The position numbers and the translations under genes are program-made. From Halocaridina rubra (Eukaryota; Arthropoda; Malacostraca; Decapoda; Atyidae): 64,000 nucleotides of DNA. Under the pieces are notes generated by a model. That model worked only from the letters and a program-made list of their open reading frames with translations, was not told the DNA's origin and searched no databases. The stretch spans positions 1 to 64,000 of the forward strand of contig JAXCGZ010015147.1 in assembly GCA_037179515.1 (NCBI GenBank), given 5' to 3'. Shown piece after piece: positions 1 through 27,081 of this stretch (position 1 is the stretch's first letter; the number at the start of each line of letters is the position of its first letter).

Positions 1-663
1 TAGAAAATTAAAGAAGTAAAAAAAAGTTTGTTTCATTTTTGTATAAAGAGATAATAGAGTACTAACTAAGCAAAGGATACTATATAATAAACTTAGACTG
101 CTAGATAGATAGAAAGACAAATATACAGAGATGAACAAAGGAAGATATAAAAAAATAAAAGAAGCAACTTAATATATAAAGGAAGCCACATAGCTGAGAT
201 TGGAAACGAGGAGTCAACAAAGCGAGAGAGAGAGAGAGAGAGATCTAATAATAAACTTCCCTCCATTTTAAATTCACTCTCTCTCTTCATTTCCTGATGG
301 AACTTTAAAAGGATGCATCCATTTGCCATCAAAGTAGAGAAGAAAGAAACAGGGGAAGAAGAAGAAATCAAATGAGAAAGAGGAAATGAAAGATGACAAC
401 AATAAATGGGGAAAGACGTTGACAGAGAGAGAGAGAGATCTTTAATTAACTCTTGTTCATTCAACCAAAACTACATTATTTATTGTAAAAATAATGGTGT
501 AATGACAAATTCGTAATAATAATAATAATCATAATAATCTCCACAATCATCATCAAAGGAAACTTATTGTCGCCAATAATAATAATAATAAGATCTAAGG
601 AGAATTTTTTAGAGTCATCATGAAAGTAATGCAGAGGAATATTAAAACCCGGCAGAGAATTGG
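1..663. other. A+T-rich flank with simple repeats
   Basis: No gene is recognisable here. The stretch holds GA-dinucleotide tracts (about 223-241 and 425-440) and TAA/AAT trinucleotide tracts (about 517-535 and 574-590). Open frames across it are low-complexity products of these repeats. Confidence 0.6.
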
Positions 664-899
664 GTATTCATTACACATCTTTTATAATCCCTTCACAGCT
701 GACAGGTCATTACTTTCTCCTTCACTGTTTCTCTTTACTTTATGTATTCTTCGTGCCCAGGCCCGATAAAGGCTGTTTTATTTTATTATTTTTGTCCCGT
801 CCTGGTGTCACAATCATTTGAATTTTTTTTTTCTCGCCAAAAAATCCGCGATGCACTGAATTTGCGAAAGATGAACCGCGATATAGCAAGGGTTCACTG
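664..899 (+). mobile_element. right end of a TA-target DNA transposon (family also at 24.9 and 28.8 kb)
   Basis: This segment closely resembles 24931-25077 and 28799-29031, sharing the run from ATTACACATCTTTTATAATC through CCAGGCCCGATAA to CCTGGTGTCACAAT. It ends in GCGATATAGCAAGGGTTCACTG followed by TA, which is the inverted form of the CAGTRATCCYTCGC terminal repeats seen on the Tigger-like elements at 15-23 kb. It appears to be a 5'-truncated copy. It lies about 165 bp upstream of the SLU7 acceptor, so probably inside or beside the SLU7 5' intron. Confidence 0.6.
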
Positions 900-1046
900 T
901 ATATACCAATTTATACTGTATCTTTGAATATGGCTAATAACTATTGATTTTAAAAGCATTTTTTAAAAATCTATTTAGAATTTTGATATACAAAAAGTGA
1001 GATGTATATTTAGTTTCATACATTTAATACATTTATACCACAGATT

Positions 1047-1066
1047 GACTTTTTCCTATTTTTCAG
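1047..1066 (+). promoter_or_regulatory. candidate 3' splice site before the SLU7 start codon
   Basis: A pyrimidine-rich tract ending in TTTTTCAG stops 12 nt before the SLU7 ATG. This suggests a spliced 5' untranslated exon upstream, with the coding region in the last exon. The upstream exon and promoter were not identified. Confidence 0.55.
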
Positions 1067-1078
1067 GCTGGTAGGAAA

Positions 1079-2809
1079 ATGAGTGCACCAAGCCTTCCAA
1101 TATCAACAGTATTGAAAAGCAAACATGAGGAAGCTGAGGGTGAGGAACCTAAGAAAAAGACTCGTGAAGAATGGAAAAAGGCCAAAGAATTAGAGGAGGC
1201 TCGTAAAGCAGGTACAGTTCCTGCCGCTGTAGATGAAGAGGGGAAAGATATTAATCCTCATATTCCTCAGTATATCTCTACAGCACCATGGTATTTCGGC
1301 TCCGGTGGTCCAACTTTAAAGCATCAACGTCCTCAACCAGAGAAACAGTTCACTTTCAATCACTTGAATGAATATTACCACAGGGGTTCAAAAGGGACAA
1401 CAGCTACACGCTATCGGAAAGGTGCCTGTGAAAATTGTGGTGCTGTGGGACACATAAAGAAGGAATGTGTCGAGAGACCACGTAAAGTTGGAGCCAAGTA
1501 TGAAGCCAAAAACATTGCCTCTGATGATGTCATCTTACCTGAGCTTAAGCTTGATTTTGATGGTAAAAGGGACCGTTGGAATGGATTTGATCCATCAGAG
1601 TATGCTGCTGTTGTTGAAGAGCATCAAAAAGTTGAGGAGTTCAAAAGACAACTTAAGGCTAAAAAACTGAAAGAAGGAGAAGAAATGAGTGGTGATGAGC
1701 CCGAAGATGATGATGAAGATGAAGATAAATATGCTGAGAGTGTTGACATGCCTGGAACAAAGGTAGACAGCAAGCAGAGAATTACAGTCCGTAATTTGCG
1801 GATTAGAGAAGACACAGCAAAATATCTCAGAAACTTAGATCCCAATTCTGCTTATTATGATCCTAAGACCCGATCAATGAGAGACAATCCCTATAATGGT
1901 ACTGGAAGAGGTGAAGTGGAGGTAGATTTTGCTGGGGAGAATTTTGTCAGATTTACAGGAGACACTGTCTCCCAGGCAAAAGCTCAGTTGTTTGCATGGG
2001 ATGCCTATGAGAAAGGTGTTGATGTCAGTCTACAAGCTGAACCAACAAAATTAGAACTGCTTCAGAAGCAGTTTATCAATAAAAAGGAGGAATTCAAAAA
2101 GAAAGTGTCAGACGATTTGTTAGAAAAATATGGTGGAAAGGAACATCTTGATGTTCCACCAACTGAACTCTTACTTGCACAAACAGAGTCCTATGTTGAA
2201 TACTCACGTCATGGTAAAATTATAAAGGGCGCTGAAAAGCAAACTGTGAGGTCAAAATACGAGGAAGACATCTATTCAGGAAATCATTTGAGTGTCTGGG
2301 GGAGTTACTGGCGAGATGGAGTATGGGGATATAAATGTTGTCATTCAATGATAAAAAATTCATATTGCACTGGAGAAGCTGGTAAACAGTCATCAGCTGA
2401 ACAGATGTTGCCAAGTACATCCACTCATAAAGAAGAAATAGAAGAGCAAGAAGAAATCACAAAGTCCCTTCTTGAAATGCACAAAGAGAAAGCTGAAAAG
2501 AAAAAGGAGAGGAAGAAGAATAAGAAGAAACGTAATGGTAGTAGCAGCAGTAGTGACAGCAGCAGCAGCGAATCCAGTAGTGAATCCGAAGAAGAAAAGG
2601 ATAAGAAACGCAAGAAAAAGTTGCGTGAAGCATTGATTCGTGCAAAGTTGGAAGAGGAGGCTGCCCAAGAAATGCTAAATATGGATGAACGTATGAAAAA
2701 ATACAACTCGATGTATAATGCAAAGGCTCCCACTGAAGAAGAAATTGAAGCTTATCAGATGAGGAGGCGAAGAGATGATGATCCCATGGCATCTTTTCTT
2801 GGAAAGTAA
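1079..2809 (+). CDS. SLU7: pre-mRNA-splicing factor SLU7
   Basis: A 576-residue uninterrupted frame recognised as SLU7, the nuclear splicing factor that acts in the second catalytic step and influences 3' splice-site choice. Family landmarks seen in order are: a charged N-terminus; the conserved [15 protein letters not shown] block (about residues 52-66); [11 protein letters not shown]; a CCHC zinc knuckle C117-x2-C120-x4-H125-x4-C130; [20 protein letters not shown]; an acidic stretch near residue 205; the [17 protein letters not shown] block; a lysine-rich plus serine/glutamate-rich segment (about 460-510); and the C-terminal [10 protein letters not shown]. Length is close to the roughly 590-residue animal protein. 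The start fits the N-terminal context and lies just after a splice acceptor. The whole coding region lacks introns, which is unusual because vertebrate SLU7 has many exons. No frameshift or stop is present. Confidence 0.96.
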   Translation: MSAPSLPISTVLKSKHEEAEGEEPKKKTREEWKKAKELEEARKAGTVPAAVDEEGKDINPHIPQYISTAPWYFGSGGPTLKHQRPQPEKQFTFNHLNEYYHRGSKGTTATRYRKGACENCGAVGHIKKECVERPRKVGAKYEAKNIASDDVILPELKLDFDGKRDRWNGFDPSEYAAVVEEHQKVEEFKRQLKAKKLKEGEEMSGDEPEDDDEDEDKYAESVDMPGTKVDSKQRITVRNLRIREDTAKYLRNLDPNSAYYDPKTRSMRDNPYNGTGRGEVEVDFAGENFVRFTGDTVSQAKAQLFAWDAYEKGVDVSLQAEPTKLELLQKQFINKKEEFKKKVSDDLLEKYGGKEHLDVPPTELLLAQTESYVEYSRHGKIIKGAEKQTVRSKYEEDIYSGNHLSVWGSYWRDGVWGYKCCHSMIKNSYCTGEAGKQSSAEQMLPSTSTHKEEIEEQEEITKSLLEMHKEKAEKKKERKKNKKKRNGSSSSSDSSSSESSSESEEEKDKKRKKKLREALIRAKLEEEAAQEMLNMDERMKKYNSMYNAKAPTEEEIEAYQMRRRRDDDPMASFLGK

Positions 2810-3254
2810 ATATATACCTTTTTTTTGATGAATTTGTTCTTTTTTGGTAAATATTAAACTTGTGATGAGTGCCGAATCCTTAAGGTCAGGCTGAATACCT
2901 ATAAGTTCTCTTTGAAAAGCTTCAATATGTTCTTGAAATTTAGGGTACAGTTTATTATTTTTGCAAAGCACTCTGGAATATTGAATATTTGCTTTTGTTA
3001 TAATAAGTTATATAATTTTGCTTCTCATATTACTGGTTATATGTGTAGAGTACCTAAACAGTGTTATAGTTACCTTTGTAAGATATTATAAGGTAAATTA
3101 TGTTCTACTCAGAATTCAAATATAGTTTTGTACATACCTTATATGTTACATATAAAGACAGATTAGATCAATATATGAACGAAATCTTGTTGCATGTAAT
3201 CATTATATACCGTAGTTTTGTGCAAGAGGCATGTAAACATCACTTGTCTGCTTG
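2810..3254 (+). other. SLU7: SLU7 3' UTR (inferred)
   Basis: Sequence between the SLU7 stop and the first good AATAAA. It is T-rich with no coding signal. No poly(A) remnant or target duplication that would mark a processed retrocopy was seen. Confidence 0.5.
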
Positions 3255-3260
3255 AATAAA
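3255..3260 (+). promoter_or_regulatory. SLU7: candidate poly(A) signal of SLU7
   Basis: AATAAA about 446 bp after the SLU7 stop, followed by a T-rich stretch. Transcript evidence would be needed to confirm its use. Confidence 0.4.
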
Positions 3261-4414
3261 AATGGGAACTTTTTTACCGGTGATTATAAATTTCTCTATA
3301 CTATAAAGGTAATGCTCTGTCAGGAATTAAAATCTTTGCTCTTAATTAGACTATTAGGATTAACATTTGAAAAGGAATACGTTTTCTTGAAAGCAAAGTT
3401 TACAGCTTATGGAATACAGATTTATTAAAGGTAATATTAAAAAAAAAATACCAATGTACCTATATGCCAGGATTACCTTTGTTAAACTTCACCATTTGAA
3501 GAGATTTGAAAACCATTTATTTTTTCACCATTTTAACTAGCCAGAGATTTTGTCGTTCACCCAAATGCCTGGTAGGCTTAAGTTAACCTCTCAAGTTACG
3601 AGAAACTGGACAGCTTTTTGCCACTTCTTTCAACGTGTAAAAAGTTGTCACTGAGAAGTCTGTTCATTTATAATCTCGATGCATGTGTCTCGGCAGTGTT
3701 ATCTTCTATTGACTTGCTAGGCCTGTCATAGATTACAGTTTTGCGAATACCAAATCTAAGCAAAGTGTCAGGTTAGAACAAGCCACCACACCTTTACAAG
3801 GTCACACATTCTCTAACACTCGTGTCACATAAGGAAATTTGGTTTAATAGGCAATTGCAAGGTGGTTCAAAAGCAAACCCAAATCCAGCTTCATTAATAA
3901 ATGATGTAATGAAAACAGGATCAGCACTCTTACAGTGACACGCCGCAGTGTAGATATAGATATATCAAAGTATTTAGTTTTCTCCGTTGGAAAAAAGCAT
4001 ATCACTATTGGGGGTTCAAAGGACAATGAGAAGAAACGTATGAATTCAATACTTATATTTAAATATAGCCTACATTGATTTATTGTATATAATGAACGAG
4101 GCTAGATATCACAGAAGTGATTTATTGGGGTAAGATTTCTTTTTGTATAATTAAAATGTGAAACTTGAATACATTAGTTGAAAATTACAAACAGTAAAAG
4201 GGTTGTATTCTATGTCATATTAGAAACACATCTTTATTATAAAAAAAAAAAAAAAAATTCTTTTAGTATGAACTTTAGTAATGATTTGTATGTTCAATAC
4301 AGTAAAAGCTTATATGTTCTGACTTTGCATAATAACACACAACTTATTGAACCCATAAATGCCAAATAAGACAGAAGAAAAATGACATCCTACCAGATCC
4401 CATCTCAAAACAAA
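3261..4414. other. intergenic, nothing recognised
   Basis: A+T-rich unique-looking sequence with a poly(A) run near 4241-4257. No gene, RNA or transposon was recognised on either strand. Confidence 0.5.
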
Positions 4415-4735
4415 CAGTAGAGTCCCTGCTATAAGAAGTTCCGAGACTACATCAAAGACCGTTAAATAAGAAATAAATATTTTGACATACCAGTCATCCA
4501 GATGTAAGCCAACCACAGTAGTAAATGTAACAATACTGTATTGTGTACTTTTAACTATTATGTATTAGAATAAGAACTTAGATTATATTTCTATGTAGTA
4601 GAGTATTTATTTTTAGCACTGTTGGGACCCAGGTTCGAATTATAGGTGTGTTCCGACTTAGGTCAACATCCCACTTGAGTCAGTTGTCAGGAATGGAAAC
4701 CCTGACATAAAGTGGGGACCCCCTGTATTTGAAAT
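4415..4735 (+). mobile_element. Tigger-derived MITE, family M, copy 1
   Basis: About 321 bp, alignable over its length with the MITEs at 14217-14544 and 21123-21435. Shared blocks are CAGTCATCCAGATG, AGCAATACTGTAT-like, TATTAGAATAAGAACTT, GAGTATTTATTTTTAGCA, GTGTTCCGACTTA and the terminal GTGGGGACCCCCTG. The left terminus is more decayed than the right one. The family shares its right part with the 3' end of the transposase-bearing element at 25.3-27.0 kb. Confidence 0.7.
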
Positions 4736-5199
4736 ACTTTAACTCCGTCTCAATACTTACACCAGAAGAGAAGAAATTTTACTAGCAAGTGTTTAGAACA
4801 ATACAGAAATGGTTTCTGGTAATGCAAAATTAGTTTCATTGCAAAGACATTTAAAATAAAAAAAAGTAGTCCTATTCATCAATATACTAAGCCAGTAGTA
4901 AATATATATTGACTCAAATTAGGCTTAAAAGTAATAGGCTAATATGATAAGCATTTTTTAGTAGCAAATTACTGTATCTTTATATGTCAATTATATCAAA
5001 CATAAATATCTACCATTAGTCATACACTCCAAAATGAGATGGCTTCTTTTATTATTCTTGAACTAAATAAATAACAGTTCCTTGTGTAACTCCAAAAGGA
5101 TCAGACCTTATAGATGTTAGTTAAAGTATCTTCGCTAAGAACAGTGCCATCGATCAATGGATGTTGAATTACTAAAACAAAAGCCCTGTGAAGCGTATA

Positions 5200-5490
5200 C
5201 AGGGGGTCCTCAGTTTACGATGTTTCGTGGTTACGACGCATCTCCCATATATATATTTTTTTTTTTTGCGCGCGCACGCGCACCAGTATTATGTCTCCCA
5301 AGCATAAAGCAGATTCTTCTGATGGCATTGCTTCAAAGAAAAGGAAAGCCATCACCACGGAAGCGAAGTCAGAGATATTGAAATGCATGGAAAAGGGAGA
5401 ACTTTACTACTGCATTAGCTTAGGTGCTTATTTAGATGTGTTCCCACTTAAGCTGAAAAATGGGTTAAATCACGTTTGTTTATTATAATG
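5200..5490 (+). mobile_element. Tigger/pogo-like transposon 5' fragment with transposase start
   Basis: Begins TA|CAGGGGGTCCTCAG, matching the M-family termini, and reads through a GC-rich leader into an ATG at 5291. The first roughly 36 residues (MSPKHKADSSDG..., basic, then an EILKCMEKGE helix) look like the start of a pogo/CENP-B-type helix-turn-helix transposase. After that the frame no longer resembles transposase and no right end was found, so this is a 3'-truncated relic. Confidence 0.6.
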
Positions 5491-5727
5491 CTGTATCAAT
5501 GAAATTGTATATATGCTATCATACTTAGATTGTCAGTAATCGTCAATACTTAAAACTTAATGGAGTTCCATCCAGCTAATATTCAAAACATAACAGTAAT
5601 AAGAAGACGAGTTCCTAGTACAGTATTATGCTTCATGGTCACTGTTCAAATATATAGTACATATTTTGCTAATTATTACCACCATATAAAGGTATATATG
5701 TATCACCATTATATTGCTGGCAATATA

Positions 5728-7047
5728 TAGGTGGTCCCTGTTATTCGTTGCTAACTGGGGCCATAAAAACGTGACCAATAACGAAAAGATGAATAATGAA
5801 ACCCGATTTCTCATTACAATCAATGTATTAAGGGTCTAATAGGGACCAACCATCTTACATCTAAGTATTACTTTGATTACAGACCACTATAAAATGAGAA
5901 CTTATACATAAACATATGTAAATATAAATTTGAAAAACCAATAAAGGAAAAGAAAACAAAACTGAAATAATCTAATTAATGGAAGAAACATAGCACAATG
6001 CACTTGACAACAGCAAGGCAGCAGACATGATTGGGAGGAGGGGGGGTAGCAAAGCAGTGAAGTAGGATAGAAACTGGCATTATCTAGCAACCAATAAATC
6101 ATAAAAGGTTATATTCACTGCAATAATAATAATAATATATATGATAGAGCTCATGCTCCTACCAACGGTTTTCAAAGGTATGCATGTCTAATAAATATAC
6201 AGTACTGTACACATTGCTGGAAAAGGAGAGGCCCAAAGGTGTATGTACCCTCTAGGAGGGGCAGGCACTGACTGATGTATCTTAGCAGAAGAATTACATG
6301 GTGTTTTAGCAAATTAGATATAGTATCACTATTATTATAATTATTATTATTTTCAAAAAAACTCCCTTCCTTGTCGGGAATCGAACCTGCAAAATCTAGT
6401 TTAGAGCAACACAGCTTAATTCACTGTACCACAGAGGTTGTATGAGAAAGAACTAGATCATCCTCTGAAGATACCAGACGGAGGGACACCACTGCGACCA
6501 TTAATCTCCGTTTTATCCCCCTCCGCACCCCGCCAGTGGCCAACAAGCATATTTTAATTTTCCTCAACATTCAAAGCTAGCTAGATGAAACAAATGCAAT
6601 GAAATTACGCATTATTAAATATCTTCAATTAATCTCCTTTCCTTGTCAGGAATCTAACCTGTCAACTCAAGTTTAGAGCAACACAGATTAGTTCACTAGA
6701 CCACAGAGGCTGCATAAGAGGAAGAACTGGATCATCCTCTGATAATACTAGATGGAGGGACGCCACTGCAACCATTCATCTCTGTTTTACCCCCAGCCTC
6801 AACTCACCAGTGGCCACATTTCAATTCTTTTCAACATCCAAGGCAAGCTAGATGAAATAAATGCAATGCAATTACGCATTTTTAAATGTCTTCCAATAAT
6901 CTCCCTTCCTTGCTGGGAACTGAATCTGCAAACTCTAGTTTATAGCAACACAACTATTGATGGTAAACCAAAAGGTGGGGACTCTTTCGTTCTTGCCTCA
7001 AAATGTTGACGATGTAAAGAGGGACGACAAATAACAGTGGCCCCCTG
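5728..7047. mobile_element. candidate TA-flanked DNA transposon with inverted ends
   Basis: The left edge reads TA|tAGGTGGTCCCTGTTATTCG. The right edge, on the opposite strand, reads TA|CAGGGGGCCACTGTTATTTG. These are imperfect terminal inverted repeats of the pogo style, both next to TA. No transposase is visible inside, and a tandem SINE occupies 6361-6960. The pairing of the two ends rests on about 20 nt each, so confidence is moderate. Confidence 0.42.
6361..6960 (-). repeat. tandem tRNA-derived SINE (about 2.5 copies)
   Basis: Three start points, near 6361, 6634 and 6901, give units of roughly 270 bp. On the minus strand each begins with a tRNA-like head: CCTCTGTGGTACAGTGAA resembles a pol III A box, and GGTTCGATTCC resembles a B box about 50 nt later. 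A shared body containing a CCGTCTGGTATC-like block follows. The third unit is cut short after about 60 bp. The B box is mutated in copies two and three. Confidence 0.6.
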
Positions 7048-9434
7048 TATAACCATATATATGGACGACATCTACATAAGAATTTTTTGAGATTCCTAGT
7101 TTTGTAGTGGCCTAGTATGCTAGCCATCTACTGGAATTTATCAAAAGGCAAAGGGTATACACTATAGAAGTGGAATTAAACAAAATATTTAGAAAACAAT
7201 ACATACATTTCATAATTCAACCCTTTTAACAGATGGTTGTCCTCTTAAAAAATAAAATCTGAAACAAATACACTCCAGAGCATGAATAACATGTTACATA
7301 TATAATTTAAAAAACATGCATATTACTGAAAATGGATTCTGCATTGCATCAAAACTATTATTATCCAGGCTACATTGTCCTTACTTAATGTTAGAGTCGA
7401 CTGACCTGGTTTATTGTAAGTTGTAACATATCATCATATGGTATGGGAATGTTGATAAACGTGAGCTTAAAGAGACATATGAAAAAGTAGCAAAAACATA
7501 TGCATACAATGACATGCATAAAGTTACTTCCATAATTCAAAGTCAGCTAATTTCTTGAAGAGTAACTGAAAACCACATTTTTTTACTATATGCAGAATGA
7601 CTGTAAAGATAAGTATTATAAAGTACTAAAAGTCACAGATGAACAATTCTGAGAATAAGGCTGCTATAGTCAATATCAACTTAAAAAGAGATGCAGGACA
7701 AACAGTTTATCCTTTACTGATCCATAGCTCGTGAAGATAAATATATGAATGTTTAGTTTTCATTCCAAAATGCCTTCCTCTACAATAGTGATGGAAAAGT
7801 TGTAAAAATAAGGGGAAAATTTATCTCTAACAAATTAGTCTCCTCTGACATGCGGTATATTATTATTTCTTTCAGCACCAAGAAAGAGGTGGTCTCTTTC
7901 TGAGCAGGAGAATATTAGGAATTTATACAATGCACACATCACATGCAGTTCTAAAAATTCATGGAAATGTTGCATATCATCAAATTACAGTCTCACGCTA
8001 TAATCATATCACTAGTAACAATACACCATAAACTGGGATAGAAATGAAACAAAAATCTTCTGCTAACCCTCTTGTACCTTAGGAAAAATAATGATTGTTT
8101 ACAATTAACTATTGCCAGTTTTTTCAGACATGAATATATGATAACCAATAGGTCATAAAGGTATTACAATTTTATACCCAGAATATACTGAGGGCTGTAA
8201 AATATGAAATCTAAAAGATTGATAAAGGTATTACATTTCTTACCAATAAAATATCCAATATTTTGCTAAGGAGTTACACAAAAGAAGCAGTGCTGAAGGT
8301 ACCATATTTCTTACTTCTGAAATTTTAAAAATATGGTAAGGAGTTCATCACGATTAATAGAATATTACCCTATAGTGTATAAACTTAATTAGCATGAAAT
8401 ACACTTACTAAGGGATACAACAATTGACATGCCCAGACTTAAATTATGACATTAGGGTTTAGTCAATAAAATACCTAACCAGGTCAAAGGAACAGTCCTA
8501 AATTGAAAGTCCATTAGAATACATCCCCAAATTTTCTATGCAGATATATTTGAAAAAATAACTCTTAATTAAATTGATGGATACTAGGAAATTGTAACAA
8601 AACTACATCTTCATGATGTTGCTGCCCACCAACGAGCTAAAATGCAAGCACTTTTAGTCAAATATCACAGACCAAATAAAAGAACAATTTCAATATAACC
8701 ATTACAGATGTACTATATGAACAGCAAACATTACGAAAAAATAGCAAATTTCATAACTATTTCTAAACTAGCAAAAAACAAGAAAAAAAAATACAAATAT
8801 CAAATTACATATTAACACCATTATTCCTAAACAACACAATACAAAAAAATGCACAGTCGGATAAATGAAACTTGTTGACTTTGTTTCGTTTCCACTCTCG
8901 AAAGTCGTAGTTTTCAGGACCTTAAACTTGACACAATAAATAGTGATTGTGAACAATACTTTTTTAACACAATTATACCAGTCACAATCACAAATATACA
9001 GAATATGGCCTTAATTATGACACTTCAAATACAAAATAAAACACTGGCATAAACAATACAAAGACAAGTAAAATGAAAAACAAAAACAGCAAGACAGTGA
9101 TACAAATAGTTCAATCATTATCATTTAAGGGATTATATAAGCACGTGGAAAACATATGGGTTATTGTCATTTGTTAAAATATGATAGGAATACGTTGTTC
9201 AAGTTCACATGTATGGCATTTACTTGAAGACCAATGCACTGCGTGTTTGAGCAAATCTTTTCAGACAGAGCATGAAAATTACTTGCTAATCACTAAAGAT
9301 GCAACCTCCATGAGCTGTACACTAAGTTATAAAGTGCTCTTATAGCAATGATACTTTAGAAAATGCATAAGAGGCGCAATCTTATTGCAATACAACATGG
9401 CTTCAAATCTACATCTTAATTGGAGTAAATGCTA
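7048..9434. other. unassigned flank downstream of BACURD
   Basis: A+T-rich sequence without recognisable coding or repeat features. Part may be BACURD 3' UTR if the early poly(A) signal at 9435 is not used. Confidence 0.45.
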
Positions 9435-9440
9435 TTTATT
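9435..9440 (-). promoter_or_regulatory. candidate poly(A) signal of the BACURD gene
   Basis: AATAAA on the minus strand about 48 nt after the BACURD stop codon. Its closeness implies a very short 3' UTR if it is used. Confidence 0.35.
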
Positions 9441-9487
9441 GGTCTCCGATAATTATACACACTTGTGTGGCGAGTTTTCCTTATGAA

Positions 9488-25148
<15,661 letters not shown>

Positions 25149-25332
25149 GTCTGAGGTGGGTGAAGGTGGCGCCACCACCACTGTCCTTGTGGACTCCAGG
25201 GTAACAGCCTGTGTCACTTCCGGCACCCCCACCACACCACACCCACTACTCACGCACCTAAAAGCATGATAAATCTTATGTCTATACATATATATACTAG
25301 AAGATACACATATCCCAGCAAGCATAATGTTG

Positions 25333-26500
25333 ATACAGGAAAAGGCTAGAAGATTATTAGATGCCATGAAAAGTGAAAAGGGAGTGAAATTGAAGTGTGT
25401 GTAGCCAGTAGGGGTTGGATTATGCAGTTTAGGGTTCGTGCTAAATTGCATAACCTAAGGGTGCAGAATGAAGCTGCTAGTGATGATGAGAAAGCAACTA
25501 AAGAGTTTTCCAGTGTATGCCTAGTCGTACATACATCGGCAAGGAGGACAAGACAGCACCAGGCCATAAAGTCAGCAAGGAAAGACTGACTTTGCTTTTG
25601 GGGGCTAGTGCTGCTGGAGACTGCAAGCTGAAGCCCTTGTTGGTTTACTTGGCAGAAAATCCAAGGGCATTCAAGGGAATTTGGAAGGGTCAACTGCCAG
25701 TCATCTGGAAGTCGAACAAAAAGGCTTGGATAACCCTTCAGATATATGAGGACTGGTTCAGCATCCATTTTTTACCAGAAATAGAGAGGTGCTATGCTTC
25801 CAAGGGTCTGTCCTTTAAGGTATTGCAAGTGTTGGACCATGCACCTGGTCACCCTTTCCATTTGGATGACTTTCATCCTGATGCAAAGGTGGTTTACCGT
25901 CAATCTAATACCACTTCCCTGTTACAGCCAATGGATCAGGGGGTCATTGCCTCTTTCAAGGCCTACTACCTCTGAAGGACAATCACTATGGCTCTCAGGG
26001 CATCTGAGAAGGACAATGACTTGACTCTCAAGGATTTTTGGAAGTTGTACAATATTCGTCAGGCTGTGAAGAATATTGTTGATTCTTGGGAGGAAATTAA
26101 GCAGACGACCTTAAATGGGGTATGGAAGAAACTGTGCCCCCAGCTTGTGAATGACTTCCATGGCTCTGAGGAGACAAGCTGAGGCAGTTACCAAGAACAT
26201 AGTTGCCCTGAGTACGGAGCTCAAGTTTAAGGTGGAGCCTGATGATGTACAAGAGCTGCTGGAACCTCATGGAGAGGAGTTATCTGTTGAGGACCTCATT
26301 CAACTGGAGAAGAAGATGGCTGAAAGAAGGAAAATATACCAAGCCCAGAGTCCAAGAGAAACACAACCAGGGTATTGGAAGAATCTTTTGCCCTCATAGA
26401 GAAAGGGTTCGCAAAGCTTGAGGTTCAGGACCCCAACACTGCCAGGTACACTAAGTTGCCAGAGTGATAACTGATTGCCTGTGGTGTTAAAAGGAAATAT
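25333..26500 (+). pseudogene. Tigger-type DDE transposase pseudogene
   Basis: Readable blocks in order are: an EKARRLLDAMKSEKG helix; SRGWIMQFRVRAKLHNLRVQ with EAASDDEKA; MPSRTYIGKEDK; RLTLLLGASAAGDCKLKPLLVY; SNKKAWITLQIYEDWF; the second catalytic Asp in VLDHAPGHP; and the third in NTTSLLQPMDQGVIASFKAYY. WEEIKQTTLNGVWKKL and a C-terminal acidic tail follow. About 30 residues that normally hold the first catalytic Asp (the NxDET block) are missing just before MPSRTYIG. Several frame changes and stops occur (near 25420, 25510, 25973 and 26180). It belongs to the pogo/Tigger/Jerky DDE superfamily and is not functional. Confidence 0.85.
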
Positions 26501-26991
26501 ATGAGAAGAGGGCATCTTTCCAGACTCGCCTCGACCAATTCTTCGTGAACGTAGAGCCCCCACCAACACTTCCTGTATCCTCTACCTCAGGTGCAGCTAT
26601 AGACTCACCTGCCTCAGTATCAGTATCTCCAACATCTGATGCAGTTTCTCTTGCCTTTCCAGAGTCACCTGTCCCAACCTCCTCAGCACCTGCCTCTCCA
26701 GCTTCCTCCTGCTTTTTAGGCTTCCAGTGTGCAAGCCGACCACATGTTTAGAGGTAAGCAATACTGTATAGTGTACTTTTACTATTTTTAAGTCTTAGAT
26801 TACACAAGTAAAGGTAAGCAATACTGTATAGTGTACTTTTATTATTTTTATGTCTTAGATTAAGAACTTGGATTATTTTTCTGTTTTAGAGTATTTATTT
26901 TTAGCAGTAGTGGGGGACCTAGTTCAAAATTAGGTGTTTTCCGACTTATGATGAAATCCGGGTTATCACAGCAGTCAGGAACAGAACCTTG

Positions 26992-26994
<3 letters not shown>
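25333..26994 (+). mobile_element. Tigger/pogo-like element, 5' truncated, with family M 3' end
   Basis: Transposase coding sequence (25333-26500) is followed by a proline/serine-rich tail and then the family M right half (26745-26994: AGCAATACTGTATAGTGTAC twice, GAGTATTTATTTTTAGCAG, TTTTCCGACTTA). The right edge meets (TA)n. It shows that the M MITEs are deletion derivatives of a transposase-bearing element of this type. The left end and transposase N-terminus are absent. Confidence 0.75.

Positions 26995-27078
<84 letters not shown>
26995..27078. repeat. (TA)n microsatellite
   Basis: About 84 bp of TA separating two transposon ends. Confidence 0.95.

Positions 27079-27081
<3 letters not shown>

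Noticed and set aside
1624..2792. Several minus-strand frames of 66-111 codons opposite SLU7
   Set aside because: They overlap conserved SLU7 sequence and read as low-complexity antisense of Lys/Glu/Ser tracts.
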